Assembly: GCA_015501605.1 (NCBI GenBank) | Contig: JADNRZ010000002.1 | Coordinates: forward strand, 1,860,001-1,924,000 | Length of the DNA: 64,000 nucleotides | DNA from: Panaeolus papilionaceus | Lineage: Eukaryota; Basidiomycota; Agaricomycetes; Agaricales | Direction: 5' to 3' | In this document: positions 48,907 to 60,900 of the stretch, one piece after another | Layout of the letters: the number at the start of each line of letters is the position of its first letter | Numbering within the stretch: the first letter of the stretch is position 1 | Notes under the pieces: model-generated | The model's database searches: none | What the model was told of the DNA's origin: nothing | Seen by the model: only the letters and a program-made list of their open reading frames with translations | Made by a program: the position numbers and the translations under genes

Positions 48907-49743
48907 ATGACATCCACTACTACCACCACCACTACCACTGGTACTACAACTAAATTACTCAAGTACAATCCTTTATGGCTTGATTCAATTTTTACAAGTC
49001 GTACAAAAGCAGAAGAGCTACTGGCTCCAGAACGTGAGTCAGGTAACATATGCCATCGTGACTACGAAGCTGCAATTGCTTTTTTACCCAATTATCACCG
49101 TCATTTGGCAGTATGTATATCCTCAAACTAATTTTGAATAACTTGAAATTAAATCTTTACTGTAGATTGTCGGATTTCTGCTCGGATCGGCAGCTCCCTT
49201 TGCTATTCGTCATCCCAAAGTCAATGCCAGAAGACCTTTCATTATCGCTCTCCTAGGGCCTTTGGGATTTGCAATTGGTGGAGGTTTGCGCATGGTGTCT
49301 CATGCTAGATTTCTGTCCTCCATTCAAGACCCAGAGGGTTTTCAGCGGGCAATGAGCAACATTGAGAAGATCTACCCCCCACGCTCAGAACCCATCATGG
49401 GGAGAGCGTATACAGGAACCCTGGGTGACGCAGATCCGGCTTTAAGTCAAGGTAGTTGCCGACTTGTAAAGATATTCTTCAACTCATATACAAGCTAATA
49501 GGTATTATCTTGCCATCGGCGAACCAAATTCAAGATTCCATACAGGTAGTCGAACAAGCACCAAAACCCCCAACAAAATGGGAAGAACTGCGACAAGCTA
49601 ATTCTAAATCTGCGTCAACCTCATCCTGGGATTCCCTCCGTCAAAAGTATGAAAAACAGAAAATCGGACCTCATGCGAGTATCCCCTCCAACGAAGTAGT
49701 CGATGAGTTTGCTATGAAGGATAGCGGTGACAAATACACTTGA
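48907..49743 (+). CDS. Unknown protein with two predicted membrane segments
   Basis: The N-terminus has a Thr run (MTSTTTTTTTTGTTTKLLKYNPLW), then a conserved-looking block SRTKAEELLAPERESGNICHRDYEAAIAFLPNYHRHLA. Two hydrophobic segments follow: IVGFLLGSAAPFAI (after an intron) and PFIIALLGPLGFAIGGGLRM, each short with a Gly/Pro-rich centre. The C-terminal half is polar (KPPTKWEELRQANSKSASTSSWDSLRQKYEKQKIG) and ends DSGDKYT. Three exons. The WEELRQ...WDSLRQKYEKQ repeat pattern and twin short helices suggest a mitochondrial inner-membrane protein, but this is inference and I do not recognise the family. Confidence 0.68.
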
Positions 49744-50062
49744 ATCTATGCTCAGCCGCGCAGAGCACACCTGCGTCCAGACCCTTTGTCCCTCAAGTTA
49801 GGCACGACCAACAGCCCTTTTGCGTACAAACAAATCAACGAAGTAGTTTAATACATATTTACGATGCGTTCATGCGTGAATACCAAGCAAACGGTAACAG
49901 GGTGCCACAAAAACAGCGCTATCGACAAAGGTACATCAACAACAAAAAGAAACAGAAAAGCTAATTACAGACAGCTTGAAAACCCTTGATGAAGGCAAAT
50001 GGGGAGCAAGGCACAACGATGCGCTGACCATCATGAAACGACCACGGTAATAAGAAACGGTG
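49744..50062. other. Convergent intergenic region
   Basis: Between the small membrane protein and the first Zn2Cys6 regulator. No supported gene. Confidence 0.45.
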
Positions 50063-52901
50063 TTACATTGAATAGCCACCATTCGCTGGAGAGCCCGAAA
50101 CCTCTCTTCTGGGCCAGTTTGAGGGGCCGACATTACTATTAGGTGACAGAGAGTTGTTGGACACCCGTGAGGAGTGTGTGTGGTCGTCGAATGAAGGGCT
50201 AAGTGAAAGTGGCACAACTTCATCAGTGGGAGGCGGTGGCATTTCGTCTTTTCTGAATAAAGTCGCATGAGAGAAAGGATATAGGGGTACCCCGACCTCC
50301 AGTGGTTGTTTCTGGGCTGTCATTCGAACTATTTCACGCATAAGACCCTGGAGTAGTTTTTCTTGTCGAGCTGTAATCAGATAAAGGATAAGTAATTACT
50401 CTCAAGAGCCCATAATAACTCCCTTACTTCCGATTGGGGAACGTTGGCCGTATTCCATCATGGCAAAACTAATACAGTATAAGCGTCGCACATGGCAGAC
50501 AGGGTAAGCAATTGCACGCACCGGAGGACATTAATTTCGCCCCAAACGGTTGATTCACGTTCCGAGTCGTTGATTTCTATGAAATACTTGCAAAGCTGAA
50601 CTTGCACGACAGCGGCAAGATACCAACAAATCTAGATTCATGAATTGTTGAGAGGCGGACCGTGCTCTCCTTTCCAAGACTTACTGTGACAAAGGGGTGT
50701 AACCGTGTAATGTCCAATGAAGTGGCCGATAGTACATAATACGCTGTCAGGATGCACCTGGCCGAGTTGACACACCTCGCAGTCGACACGTTTCTGGGGT
50801 CGGTGAAATCGATGTAAGGGTTGTGGAGCGTAATTGTTGCACTGTTACGGGGTTGAAGGTCAAACCAAACCAAGGCACGACTACAGAGCAAGAGCATCAC
50901 ATACGCGTGTGGAATGATTTGCACCATATAGAGGTCTGTATCGAGTGAGCTGCCATCTGGTGCATCGGTCACCCCGCTGTTGTGGCGAAACATTTGCGGT
51001 AGACTCTCTAGGAAATCAGTCGACACTAACTGATCAAGTTCCTGGAAACCAGATAGTGCAAAAGGATTCTGGTTTTTACTTGGGGCTGTTGGGGCTCGGA
51101 GGTTTCCCCTGACATTAAAATCCGTCACCCTTCCAAAAAGCATGACAGCCTTGATCAGGAGAAGGAAAGAGTCCGTGTACTGGGGAGGATGCCGAGTGAA
51201 AACGTCTGGTGAAGATAAATCTTGCGGGTTGCTGGGAATTGGTGCCTACGCAGAATAAAAGAATTATTGAAAAAATAAAAAATAAATTGAGGGTGAGGCC
51301 TCTATGCAATGCAATACCCACCTCAGATTCAAAATCTTCGGTGCGCAATGGCAATTCTGTGCCCAGGTCGCGTTCATCGACAGCATGAATCCATCCCCCA
51401 ACAGATGCGATGCGATCAAACAAGATGGTCATCCACCATGTTCGACGCCTTGATTCCAAATCCTTCAAGTCTTTAGGGGGCGCAAGGTAGGCACCAGGAG
51501 AGTTGTTTCCATGGGTCGAAAAAGTGCCGGGGTAATTCAAACGGAGCGGGATTGCAACTCTCGTCTGGAATCCCGCAAATATCCAGACCTCTACCCATCT
51601 CCCCTCTTGATAGAAGTACCATGACAGCAAAATACATGCTTGCATAACGGAAAAAATGTCCTCGCCACTGGCCATGGTTTTGTCAATGTACTGTCGGGTT
51701 TTACTGGCATGGAATTCAGCGAATTGATCACGTCGTGTACCATCTGGTAGTGTTACAATATTCTGTGGTGACCATCTGGATGCAGCAGCGCACTGTTCGA
51801 TATTAACAAATGCAATGAATACAAGAAAAAATGAAGTCGACTCAACGATAGCGTGTAGTATGGCGGAATGGGGGAATCCGGGATCCCGTGGTGGCAATCT
51901 CATAGAATTCACGAATGTGGGACGGTGCAGTACACGAGAACCACAAGGGTCACATCGAAAGAAAACATCGATACTGCAGATGGTGTTAGCTGTGGCTTTG
52001 TCGAGATAAAGATAAATTAGCTTCTTACTAGTGGTTCAACGTTGTAGGGTCAGGCAGGTCAGGATTCCAGCCCGAGAATAGCAGATCCATAAATGGGTCT
52101 GAACTGGATTTTACACTGACGTTTGGGACTGTTGGACTGCTACTCGAACTACGGAAGCGAGCATCCTGATCATCGGGCGCTACTAAATTCATGAGGGCTA
52201 ATGAGGCCTGTGGCAAAGTGATGCCACCGTTGTCAGAAGGTTGCCTGCTGGCATCGCGACCGGTCCCTGCTGGGGATGGTGCGGCGGCAGTGGAAGATGA
52301 GCTCGCCCCTGTTTGTTTCTCATACAGCTTCGTTTTCAGCTGTGCTAAAAGGGCATGGTCAACATAAACAGTAGCAAAGGTGCCATTGTGTGACGGTTTG
52401 CCTACTAATTTGATCTTCCAGTTCCCTTATTCGCTCAACTGGGTCAGTATCTGGAGCCAACGTCAATCCTTCGACAGGATCATATGAGCATTGCGGTTCT
52501 GTGGGGTGGCTAGAGAAAGAATATGTGGGTAAGAAAGCTCTTGACACTGCACCTAAAGCGGGTGTAAGACTCACGCATAGCCAACCGGCGCTGGAACGCT
52601 AACGAGTGCTTGCCACTGTCTGCTGCGGATTAGCCCTGCAGATGTATTCGCTTGAGCACCCTTACTTTACACATGTCCCACAATGAGGACGAGCGGCGTC
52701 ACATTTCTGTATGGAAGCGATGAGCAGTTGCATGGTTGCAAATGTAGTCTCATACCAGTTTACGCTTGCGACAAGCCCTACAAGCCTGATACAGTTGGGC
52801 ATAAGTTATCAAGTACTTTAAAGGCTGATGAATGATGTGCTTGGTACCTGATTCCGTCGAAGGGATGGACGAGTCGAAGTTGTATTGGCAGCTTTGGGCA
52901 T
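50063..52901 (-). CDS. Zn2Cys6 transcription factor with Fungal_trans domain and stretched zinc cluster
   Basis: Nuclear regulator of the Gal4 type. The start at 52901 gives MPKAANTTSTRPSLRRNQ, then after introns ACRACRKRKL, KCDAARPHCGTCVK, QWQALVSVPAPVGYA and HPTEPQCSYDP. The zinc cluster is CX2CX6CX6CX2CX23C; the last spacing is usually 6-8. A short coiled coil follows (PDTDPVERIRELEDQITQLKTKLYEKQ). The Fungal_trans domain covers YIDVFFRCDPCGSRVLHRPTFVNSMRLPPRDPGFPHSAILHAICAAASRW through RRRTWWMTILFDRIASVGGWIHAVDERDLGTELPLRTEDFE. It ends with a Ser/Asn/Pro-rich tail (NSLSPNSNVGPSNWPRREVSG). More than ten introns. It is a paralogue of the regulator at 57948-60996, sharing two intron positions in the zinc cluster. 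Target genes unknown. Confidence 0.87.
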
Positions 52902-53955
52902 GACAAGATTTCAAAGGATGGAATGGACCGTCTGTCGTCGATGGTACGTAGATGTGCTGTAATTACAGTTTGAATGGAGATGTAAATTGGACGACGCGTA
53001 AATGAGATGAGAAAGAAAGAAAATGGGGGAGGAAATGTAGATGGAAAGGGAAGTGGAAGTGAAAGGAAGAGGTTGATCGTCAATTGGCCAAGTAAGTGAA
53101 TAAAGGAAAGCAAAGCCGAGTCTGGCGGTCTCTGTTAACTTTATACAGGTTGCCATCATCTATCTCTTCCATGAACCTGGGGATACACGTTCAAACTTTC
53201 ACAGAACCCTGGAACTGCGAGAATCACCGAACAAATGAAACTTACTGCGCGTTGGACAGGTCATAACTCATTTGCCGTACAAAAAGTACTTGAAAACTTG
53301 TAGTAATAATTATGTCTTTCAGAGATCAGGTATAGGATTGCTCAATTGTATTCGTCTGATAATGTTATTATTATTTCTTTATGTACCATCTCGACTACTC
53401 AGTGGGATCATCACACCATCCTTCATGTTTATTTCGGTATTGACCAACGAAAACTTTCATGCAACCAAATGATGGAGTTGGAGAATGCGGTGACCACTAT
53501 TCCCGAGAGCTCCCTAGTTGGCATACAGGGTTGTATGTATCGCCATCAATCCGAGTGACATGATTCATCAGCACAGTCGAAACCAGTTGTTCAGTCGATT
53601 TGATTTCCGGAAATGTCGCTTACGAGTACCGCAAGTCCGAAAAGAGTGCAAACGAGCGCCAAATTGTTTAACAAGCGACTATCAATAGGTCGTCAACTGG
53701 GGAGGCAGCAAGTCAAAAGTAATGGATCAACATGACCATGGGTTGGTGGTTTATTTTTCTTCAACACATAAACAAGCTCGGTTACTAAACACGGCACGCA
53801 TGCCCATGAGAGGAGTCTAAGAGACTGCCCGAGATGCCCGCTTCTTCTTGCCCTTCAAACAATCCAAACGCGAGCATTGAGAGACAAGTCAAGATCGTGA
53901 ATTCAGGATCTGATTTCACGCTAAGCACGATGTAAAGGTCAGAAGATAAGACAGC
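52902..53955. other. Intergenic region upstream of the first Zn2Cys6 regulator
   Basis: About 1 kb, the longest empty stretch here. Open frames up to about 110 codons on the minus strand at 52778-53159 overlap the regulator's 5' leader and its first exons and are not conserved-looking. No RNA gene or repeat recognised. Confidence 0.5.
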
Positions 53956-54820
53956 TTACAAAATTGTTGCCACAACACGGCGAGAATGAGCCATGTGTCG
54001 AAACTCTGTGAGGTATATACCTAGCCAACGAGTAAGTCGCAAGTAGAGAGCGTAACAAAATCAAAACTACCTTGCCAGGTTCCTAAGTTAAGCTTTCCAT
54101 CTGTTATGGGTATAGTTATGGAGGAACCAACAAGAGTGGCTTTGGTATGAGAAACGCTAGGATATTGATAGTGAGCAGCACTGTTATGGGCAAACGTCTA
54201 TAAATGAGTGGTAAGGGCTCACGAGTCGCTAAAATCAAGGGAGGGATTTAGTAAACGAATCAATTGGGCTTGATGGACTTGCTTACTCAGGACCCTCATC
54301 TGTATGGAGCCACTTCAAAGACTCGGGTACGATCGAGTCCAAAGCCATATCCATGTCTATAGAGTTGTACAACATCGGATCGATCAGCTCGATTCCAACG
54401 TTATAAAAGAGCAAGACGACTTTGAAAAAGAATGAATGACCAAATTACCTTTTCTAACATCTACATATTATGAAGACCACTGTCGAGTGAGCAGCCGGGG
54501 CGGGTAGAATAATAATCAAAACGTGCCAGGGTCATAATTCTCGTTAACCGTTAATGCTGCAGATGTGTGCTGACTGCGGCTCGGATAATTAGACGACACG
54601 GTGACTGAAATGTTGACCAACTCACATGAAAAGGTACAGCATCCCGACCTGCCAATCGAGCCATGAAACTGCTAAATTATATGTAGCAGATAAAGATGAT
54701 TGTCAGGAGACAAACCTTTACATCTGTTAGTCCTGGGCGTATATGATTTAAAACTTCGTTTGTAACTAGATAGCAGCCCTTTGAGCGAGAAGAGAGCGAG
54801 AATGTTTTCTGCCATCCCAT
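53956..54820 (-). CDS. UPF0047/YjbQ-family protein with many small exons
   Basis: YjbQ proteins are small trimeric proteins linked to thiamine-phosphate synthase-like activity; the cellular role is poorly known. The gene is easy to miss because its exons are short. Start 54820: [35 protein letters not shown]; then [28 protein letters not shown] (a 12-nt exon); [80 protein letters not shown]. The blocks QHTSAxLTxNENxDPDVRxDMxxAL, HTDEGPD and LGTWQGIYLxE are the family signature. About 144 residues, the normal length. Seven exons, six introns; the intron before the 12-nt exon uses a GC donor. Confidence 0.9.
54449..54460 (-). other. 12-nt micro-exon of the UPF0047 gene
   Basis: The exon reads ATGTTAGAAAAG between ATATGTAG and GTAATT. 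With the flanking bases it codes D-V-R-K-D, which is required by the family motif NENYDPDVRKDMDM. Without it, the motif and the frame are broken. Confidence 0.82.
54461..54526 (-). other. GC-AG intron in the UPF0047 gene
   Basis: Donor CCCTG|GCACGT, acceptor TATGTAG before the 12-nt exon, 66 nt. The next GT inside the donor region (CACGTTTT) leads to a stop in the following exon. Confidence 0.7.
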
Positions 54821-55075
54821 CTTGCAATTGAGTACAGTTTGATAGTTAAGATGATGAAGCTGTTATCTACGATGCGTCCATGTTTAGTGAGCAGCCAATT
54901 CAGCTGACGTCATACAGTTAATACACACCAAACTCAGATAATGGGCTTAAATACCGGAAAATTAAATTGTAAATACAAGGGCTATATGTAACCTAAACTA
55001 AAAGTCACTAGAATTCTTACTGTCAAAGTAGCAGGTACCAGCTGAAATGTGAACTCTTGGAGTGTATCACGCCGT
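54821..55075. other. Short gap between the UPF0047 and YTH1 genes
   Basis: 255 bp holding the UPF0047 promoter and the YTH1 3' UTR. Nothing else seen. Confidence 0.45.
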
Positions 55076-56169
55076 TCATGACTCTCCGAATCGCTTTGCA
55101 CGCTCTGTGCCTCCACGGTTTCCAGGTACATTACGGTTTCGACAATGATTTGCATAATGTCCTTTCTCCCCGCACTGTAAAGGCTTATCAATATCGAAGC
55201 AGTATCCAGGGTGGTGTCTGAAGCTTACCTTAAAACAGAGCACTTCGTCCCAGTTTCTACGGGGTGGACCAGCCATTTGAGCGTTCGACCCACTAAAGCC
55301 ACCAGGGGCGTTACCCCCAGCCATTCTATCAACGTCTGAATATCGTCCGTAACCAGGTGGTGGTGGTCCTAAGTCTTTTGCTGAAGGTGGGGATGGCGGG
55401 TCATAGGCTTTCGAGGGAGGAATATTTGGTTTAGGGCTACGGTATGAATATTTTTTTTAGAAAAGGTCCAAAGGCGTTAGAAAGAGTGACCCACTGTCCC
55501 CGGGGGCAATCTGGGCCGAGTGGGCAAAATCCTGTCAAAAAGTTTTGGCATGCAACTTTGCGAATATGTTTGCGTGGACAATGAGGCCCTAGAACTAAAG
55601 TAAATACCCTACTAAGTTGGAATGAACATATCACAAACCTAGTTTGCAGAAGCCTCGGTTATAATCTGGGCATTCAACTCGCCGTTCTTTTGGATGAGCG
55701 TAAAGACACTCATCACCTGCAGAGCAGTACCCGTACTTGGCAAACCACCAGCATTCGGGCATCCTCCGTAGGTTATACTCATGCAAAAACTCGCATGCGT
55801 CACCTTTTTTACATAAACCACGCAACCAATGTTTGCAAACCGTTGACAGTCTCTCCCTTTCGCGAGGGTGCGTCGGTAGCGGACGTGGTGGTTGGAAGTT
55901 TTGGACAGAGGGCGTTGTATGCCGCAAAGGACAATGTAAAGGTCCAAGAGGACAACCGGCTGGAGTCAATGCAAGTCTACATATTTGTTCGTCTGACAAC
56001 TGTGAGTCGTCCAGTGTTGTAGTCGTCCACTCATCGCCTCACCTTTGTCTAGTTTCAGACCTAGCTCTGTCTTGATGTGCGTTTCAGCCGGGAAATTATT
56101 CTGATGAAATTGCGGGTTTATAACATCACGAAGAGCCGAAGGTCCAGCAAGTGGATTTGAGGAACTCAT
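55076..56169 (-). CDS. YTH1: mRNA 3'-end-processing protein YTH1 / CPSF30
   Basis: Zinc-finger subunit of the cleavage and polyadenylation factor that recognises the polyadenylation signal. Start 56169: MSSSNPLAGPSALRDVINPQFHQNNFPAE, then KLDKDEQICRLALTPAGCPLGPLHCPLRH (finger 1). TVCKHWLRGLCKKGDACEFLHEYNLRRMPECWWFAKYGYCSAGDECLYAHP (fingers 2 and 3) includes the Lys/Arg surface. VECPDYNRGFCKLGPHCPRKH and VACQNFLTGFCPLGPDCPRGH are fingers 4 and 5. A Pro-rich linker and a CCHC knuckle follow (VLCFKCGEKGHYANHCRN), so this is the human-like form with a zinc knuckle, which Saccharomyces lacks. It ends TERAKRFGES. An earlier in-frame ATG at 56217 would add 16 residues. About five introns. Confidence 0.94.
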
Positions 56170-56402
56170 AGGGATCAAAAACAATAGTGGTGGTTTTGGT
56201 ATGGATTCGTTGTTCAAACTGATTCAATCGGCGAATTGGTAGATGACTAAGCCGGTCTATTGGTAAGTTATTGGACGGCCTATACTCGGAATTTATGGGC
56301 ATTATTCAAACATTATTGTATTTTATGTGACATGACAATAGATAGAAGTACAAAACAGACAAAGGAGGACAGTACACTAGCTAACGAGATCTTCCCAGAG
56401 AT

Positions 56403-57515
56403 TTACCACAAGCCAACCAGTTTGATATCACCGCCTATTTTTTGGACCCGAGAAATGGCTTTCTCCACGTCTAGGGTCCAATCTTCCAACGAAGATGCAG
56501 CTACACACTCCCGGGAATGTCCATGAACTTCCACAAAATATGTGCTGTGGAAAGGGAGTGCGTGCGTTGATGGCCGTCGGTCAATCCTGGTTGCAAACAG
56601 ATCCAATGTTTTGAGGAATTTCATGATATCATATGAACAAGATCCTGCAATTGGGGGAGCCGAGGGTGAAGGAGCTGATATCCGCAGCAATGCTTTCATT
56701 TCACATTTCCGTGAAAGGGCCGGGGGCACAGCCGTTTGTCTCGTGTGCGCTATAACAAAAAAGCGGGTAAAGTTGACTGAAATGGGGTTTCAACTATGTT
56801 CAGATGCGGATTCTAGGCAAAGGACAGGGACACATACACGCTTCATTTTGGATGCCATGCTGCAATACTTCGAGCCCATCAAATAAAGTCGCGCATATGC
56901 TTGAGCATATTGCCGCTGAATCATGGCCCCGTCCTTGCAATTGCTGGGCGGCTGCTGCTGTCGATGCCGTTTTGACGAGCTGTGCGGACGGTAGATATTT
57001 CGAAATGAAATCACGACATTGACCTAAGGCCTGTATCCATTAGATTGAGTTGACGAGAATATGCAACCAAGCAAACCTGTTCGTGGCTCAAGATATGGTT
57101 GATTTCATGTAGCTTCGTACCAGTGCGAGCCACCAGACAGTGTTGCACCTTGAGAGTAATTTCACCTCGAATGAAACTAACGTCTGTATCCTTCAAGAGG
57201 TCGTATGTCTCAATGACATTTCCAAATATTGAATTCTCCTGTGGAACAACACCATAAGGAAGAATGGGAGTTAGGGAATGAAAGACGTCTAGTCGAACGT
57301 GATGTTTGTGGCAATACATGAATCAAGCCAGAGGCGCTTACCAGCTATTGAGCGACACTCTTCATACAACACATCGCTTCCGAACGTCTGGTGGGCAGCC
57401 TTCAATCTGTAGTGAGTGACTCGAATGTGGATGAACAGTGCAACACAGCACACACTTCATGTGTATAGGTTCCTAGAGGTCCTAATACGGCGATCCTGAG
57501 TTTCTCGTTAACCAT
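56403..57515 (-). CDS. PHA2: Prephenate dehydratase
   Basis: Converts prephenate to phenylpyruvate in phenylalanine synthesis (EC 4.2.1.51). Start 57515: MVNEKLRIAVLGPLGTYTHE, then AAHQTFGSDVLYEECRSIA, DVFHSLTPILPYGVVPQENSIFGNVIETYDLLKDTDVSFIRGEITLKVQHCLVART (the PxEN block), ILSHEQALGQCRDFISKYLPSAQLVKTASTAAAA and NFTRFFVIA (the catalytic TRF motif). The C-terminal regulatory ACT-like region follows (ALLRISAPSPSAPPI, LDLFATRIDRRPSTHALPFHSTYFVEVHGHSRE, IGGDIKLVGLW) with an ESRP-like IDRRPS motif. About six introns, roughly 300 residues. It is monofunctional, without chorismate mutase. Confidence 0.92.
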
Positions 57516-57947
57516 GTTTCAACGGGTGATTGCAGAAAAGAGAGAGGAATTGAGAAATGGTGGAAGTGGTTATTGAAGTAGCTGTTGTGAACGGCCGAAG
57601 ATAATGTTGGAGTAAGCTATAAACGGCCGATCAATTTAAAATCGAGGACTTAATAATATAGTAATTAGCAATAATAAAATCCATAATGATGGTATGATTA
57701 TATATCATTCACACTCACTGGTCATTTACTAAAGGTTTGCTAAATTTTAGCACATTTCCGAAAACATATTCAATTATCATTTCGACACAATTAAATACTA
57801 TGCAAGGAGCAGTGATATCATGACAGTTTACGTACAGATTTTAACGACATGGGCTAACAAGCTGAAAACAAGTACATATGAATGACTACATAGCTGCTGA
57901 AAGCAACTCGGGTATAATAAAGAAAGGATCAGGAAAATGGTCAGAGA
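57516..57947. other. Intergenic region, AT-rich
   Basis: From about 57630 to 57830 the sequence is strongly AT-rich with no open frame. It separates PHA2 from the second Zn2Cys6 regulator; both are on the minus strand. Confidence 0.5.
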
Positions 57948-60900
57948 TTAAGCCAAGGATAAGAAGGAGCCAGGTTCATGCAAGCTTTCATGAAGGCTAA
58001 TGTGACTTTCCGATTGATTACTGTGCTCCTCAAACAGCGTTTGCAGTATATTGGGTTCCAGAGGCCTTGGGAATGAAATCTGAACACCAGGTAAACCTGC
58101 AATAGAGCCGCAATGCTTGTTTGTCAGATCCTCTAGCATTTTGGCATAACGGCATGCCAGTGGGATCCGCTCTCCCACTTTTGAAATGGCAGAGCTGTAA
58201 GGTGTGGAGTTAGGCAGTATTTTACAACGAATTATGAGCATCACACACTGAATGAATTCGATTTCTGCTCTCAAAGTTGAGATTTGCTCAACACTACGGG
58301 CATCCAGGGCAGCCTGCAAAAACCGAACCAAGACTCTGCCGCCGATGAACCAACAGAACTGCAAATGGTCAACGAACTAAACAATCGATGAACAGAAACG
58401 ACCTACTGAGCAAAATGTATCTAGTAGACTTATGTCGTAAGTCGTGGCCCACACGCTATAGATTAGATCTAATATTGCGCGCCCTGCAGTCAATATTTTT
58501 AATGCGGATATGCAGCCGGATTGCGCTACTTCTGCATGCGGATCATGGATAATAATAGTGGCACTTTATGCGTGCAAATGTTAGCTGGCAGTATATCAAT
58601 GAGAGATAGACCTACACAAGGGGCATAAGGCAGGTGGTATAGAGGTGCTTATCGACGATATTGTTGTTGATTGGGTTCCTTAGATGAGCCGGGAACGAAG
58701 CGCGGAATGACGAAACCATGTGGTCAAGTTCAATAAAGGCTGCTGAGCCTCTTGGGTCAACAGGGTCGCTAGCTGCACGGGGAACTTCTTGGTAAATGTT
58801 GGATACGGCGGTATCTCCAGCGAAGTGTTTGGATCGGAAGCGGAGGTTGAATACTTTGACTTTAGCTATATTAACGAGGTATTAGGAAGGCACAGTACAT
58901 TTTGAAACACAAACACACATAGCAATATTGTCCCCTTGATGTATAAAATGAAAGAGTCAATTTGCTGTTCAGGATGTGTTAATATCAGATCTGGGGATTG
59001 AGCCCATTGGCGATCGATGGCAGAAACCAAAGTCTACAAAGACGAAGTTAGTAATAATAAGAGAAAGCTGTAAGTAGCGTAGCGTACACCATTCAAAAAC
59101 TGATCCCCTCGGAGTGGGAGGAGCTGAGATATATCTTGGTCATCCAAGCATAATGACCAGCCGTTTCCACTGCCATGTTGACGATCGAGTGCATAAGCTA
59201 GCCAAAATGTGTTCCTTCTTGTCTCGTCCTCGATGACAGTGCGTGCTGGTGGCAAGATAGACGGCGGACGCTCCGATTTGGTGATGGAATGGAACGGAGG
59301 ACACATACTGAGACCCAAAGGCACCGAGAGGCGCATGCAATGAGCTGAACCCATAAATATCTTGAGACGAGCCAGTTATTACAGCCATGCTATATTGGGA
59401 ATAAAGTCTGGGCACTCACATCGACCCATCTACCGCTTTGATTTGAGCAACTGGTAGAAGTGAGGATGCATGGTTAACGTACCTTCCATGCGACCAGTAG
59501 AACCAGGCGAGAATGATGTTGGCTACAACGGGAAGGAAAAGGATTAGCAATTGCCGTCTGCTCGAACTATTTCCCTGAAATACCTTGGAGGACCCCGAAA
59601 AGATCTTCGCCGAGAACAATTAGCCGCTCACAATGCCCCCGGGCCAGTTTAGCATGAGTTTCCGCGAATGAATCTGCCCTCTGCTCCATTACTCGATGTC
59701 TTTCCAAAAAGATCTCATCTGCAACATGTTACGCAATTAGATTTGCCTTTAAGCGGATAAGAACAATACATTTTACCTGGGGCAACGTCGTTGAAATCTG
59801 GGAGAGGTGGCGACGTTACTGCGGCTGTGTATAAGCTTCCCACCGCGCAGATGGCATGCAAGACAGGCAGTGCCGGGAACTTTGGGTGGCCAGGCGGAAG
59901 AATGAGTGCATTCATAAAGGTTGGCATATGAAACAGCTTGTTTGCGTGTGGATGGAACAAGAAAAAGACGTCGACTCTGGGAGAGCATAAGCAATAGAGT
60001 AAGGGTAGTGTCAATGAAATATACTTGCAGATGCCGCAGAAGGTCAGGGGTTGGGAGGGAATGCGGCCAGTTAGGCCACATTACTTGAAGACCCCCATCG
60101 CTCGGTGACGCAGGGTGTACGCTTTGTGAGGGGGAGTGTGTAATACTGCGCTGGCTTCCAGATATCCCAATAGGCATATCCCCTGATTATCAGAAGACAT
60201 TTATAAATAAGTAGCGAATTTTGATAGTGTTGTATTGGGATTGAAATGGTGCAAACCTTGAGCCCCGTTCTGCAAAGCAATTGAATAAGTGTCAGGGGAC
60301 ATGGAGTTCTCTTTCTGGCGCAAGAGGGTCTCCAACTCGTCTGTAACGGTGCGGGAAAGCTTTTAGATGGGCTGTGCGATAAAGAGGGCCGTACATACTA
60401 ATTCTGTTCTCCAGTCTCTCGTAACGACTTCTTGGTCCATCAAGAGAGGTAGTCGCAATTTCGGCAACTGTTTGCCAAGATGAGGTCAGAAACTCTGAGT
60501 TGTGATTATGACTCTGGACATGATTACCATCATCGAATGTGCACTCTGGCTCAGAAGGCATCTCAGTTCCAGGAGGGGCACGGTTTTTCACAAACTCGTG
60601 TGACCGAACGCAGGTCGAACAAGGTCGTTTAGCATCACTATAGCCCACTTAGAGATGTTACAAAGATCTGAATAATTGATATTGCAAACCATTTCTGTTG
60701 CAAGAGTGTCAGTTGATGTTCAAGATGTACAAGGAGCAGCAAACATTACCAGTTTCCTTCGACGACACTAATGGTGCAAGTACGCTAGTTAGCAAGGGGT
60801 ATAACATTCAATTCAGTTGTGTTGGACGAACCTGATGACAAGCCTACGAATAATGGTAGAAACGATCAGGACTAGACAGAACAGATGCACTTTAAGTGGG

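Noticed and set aside
53801..53870. Basic peptide KGKKKRASRAVS on the minus strand as an extra C-terminal exon of UPF0047
   Set aside because: The UPF0047 protein ends normally with RRVVATIL and a stop; no splice site is needed to extend it.
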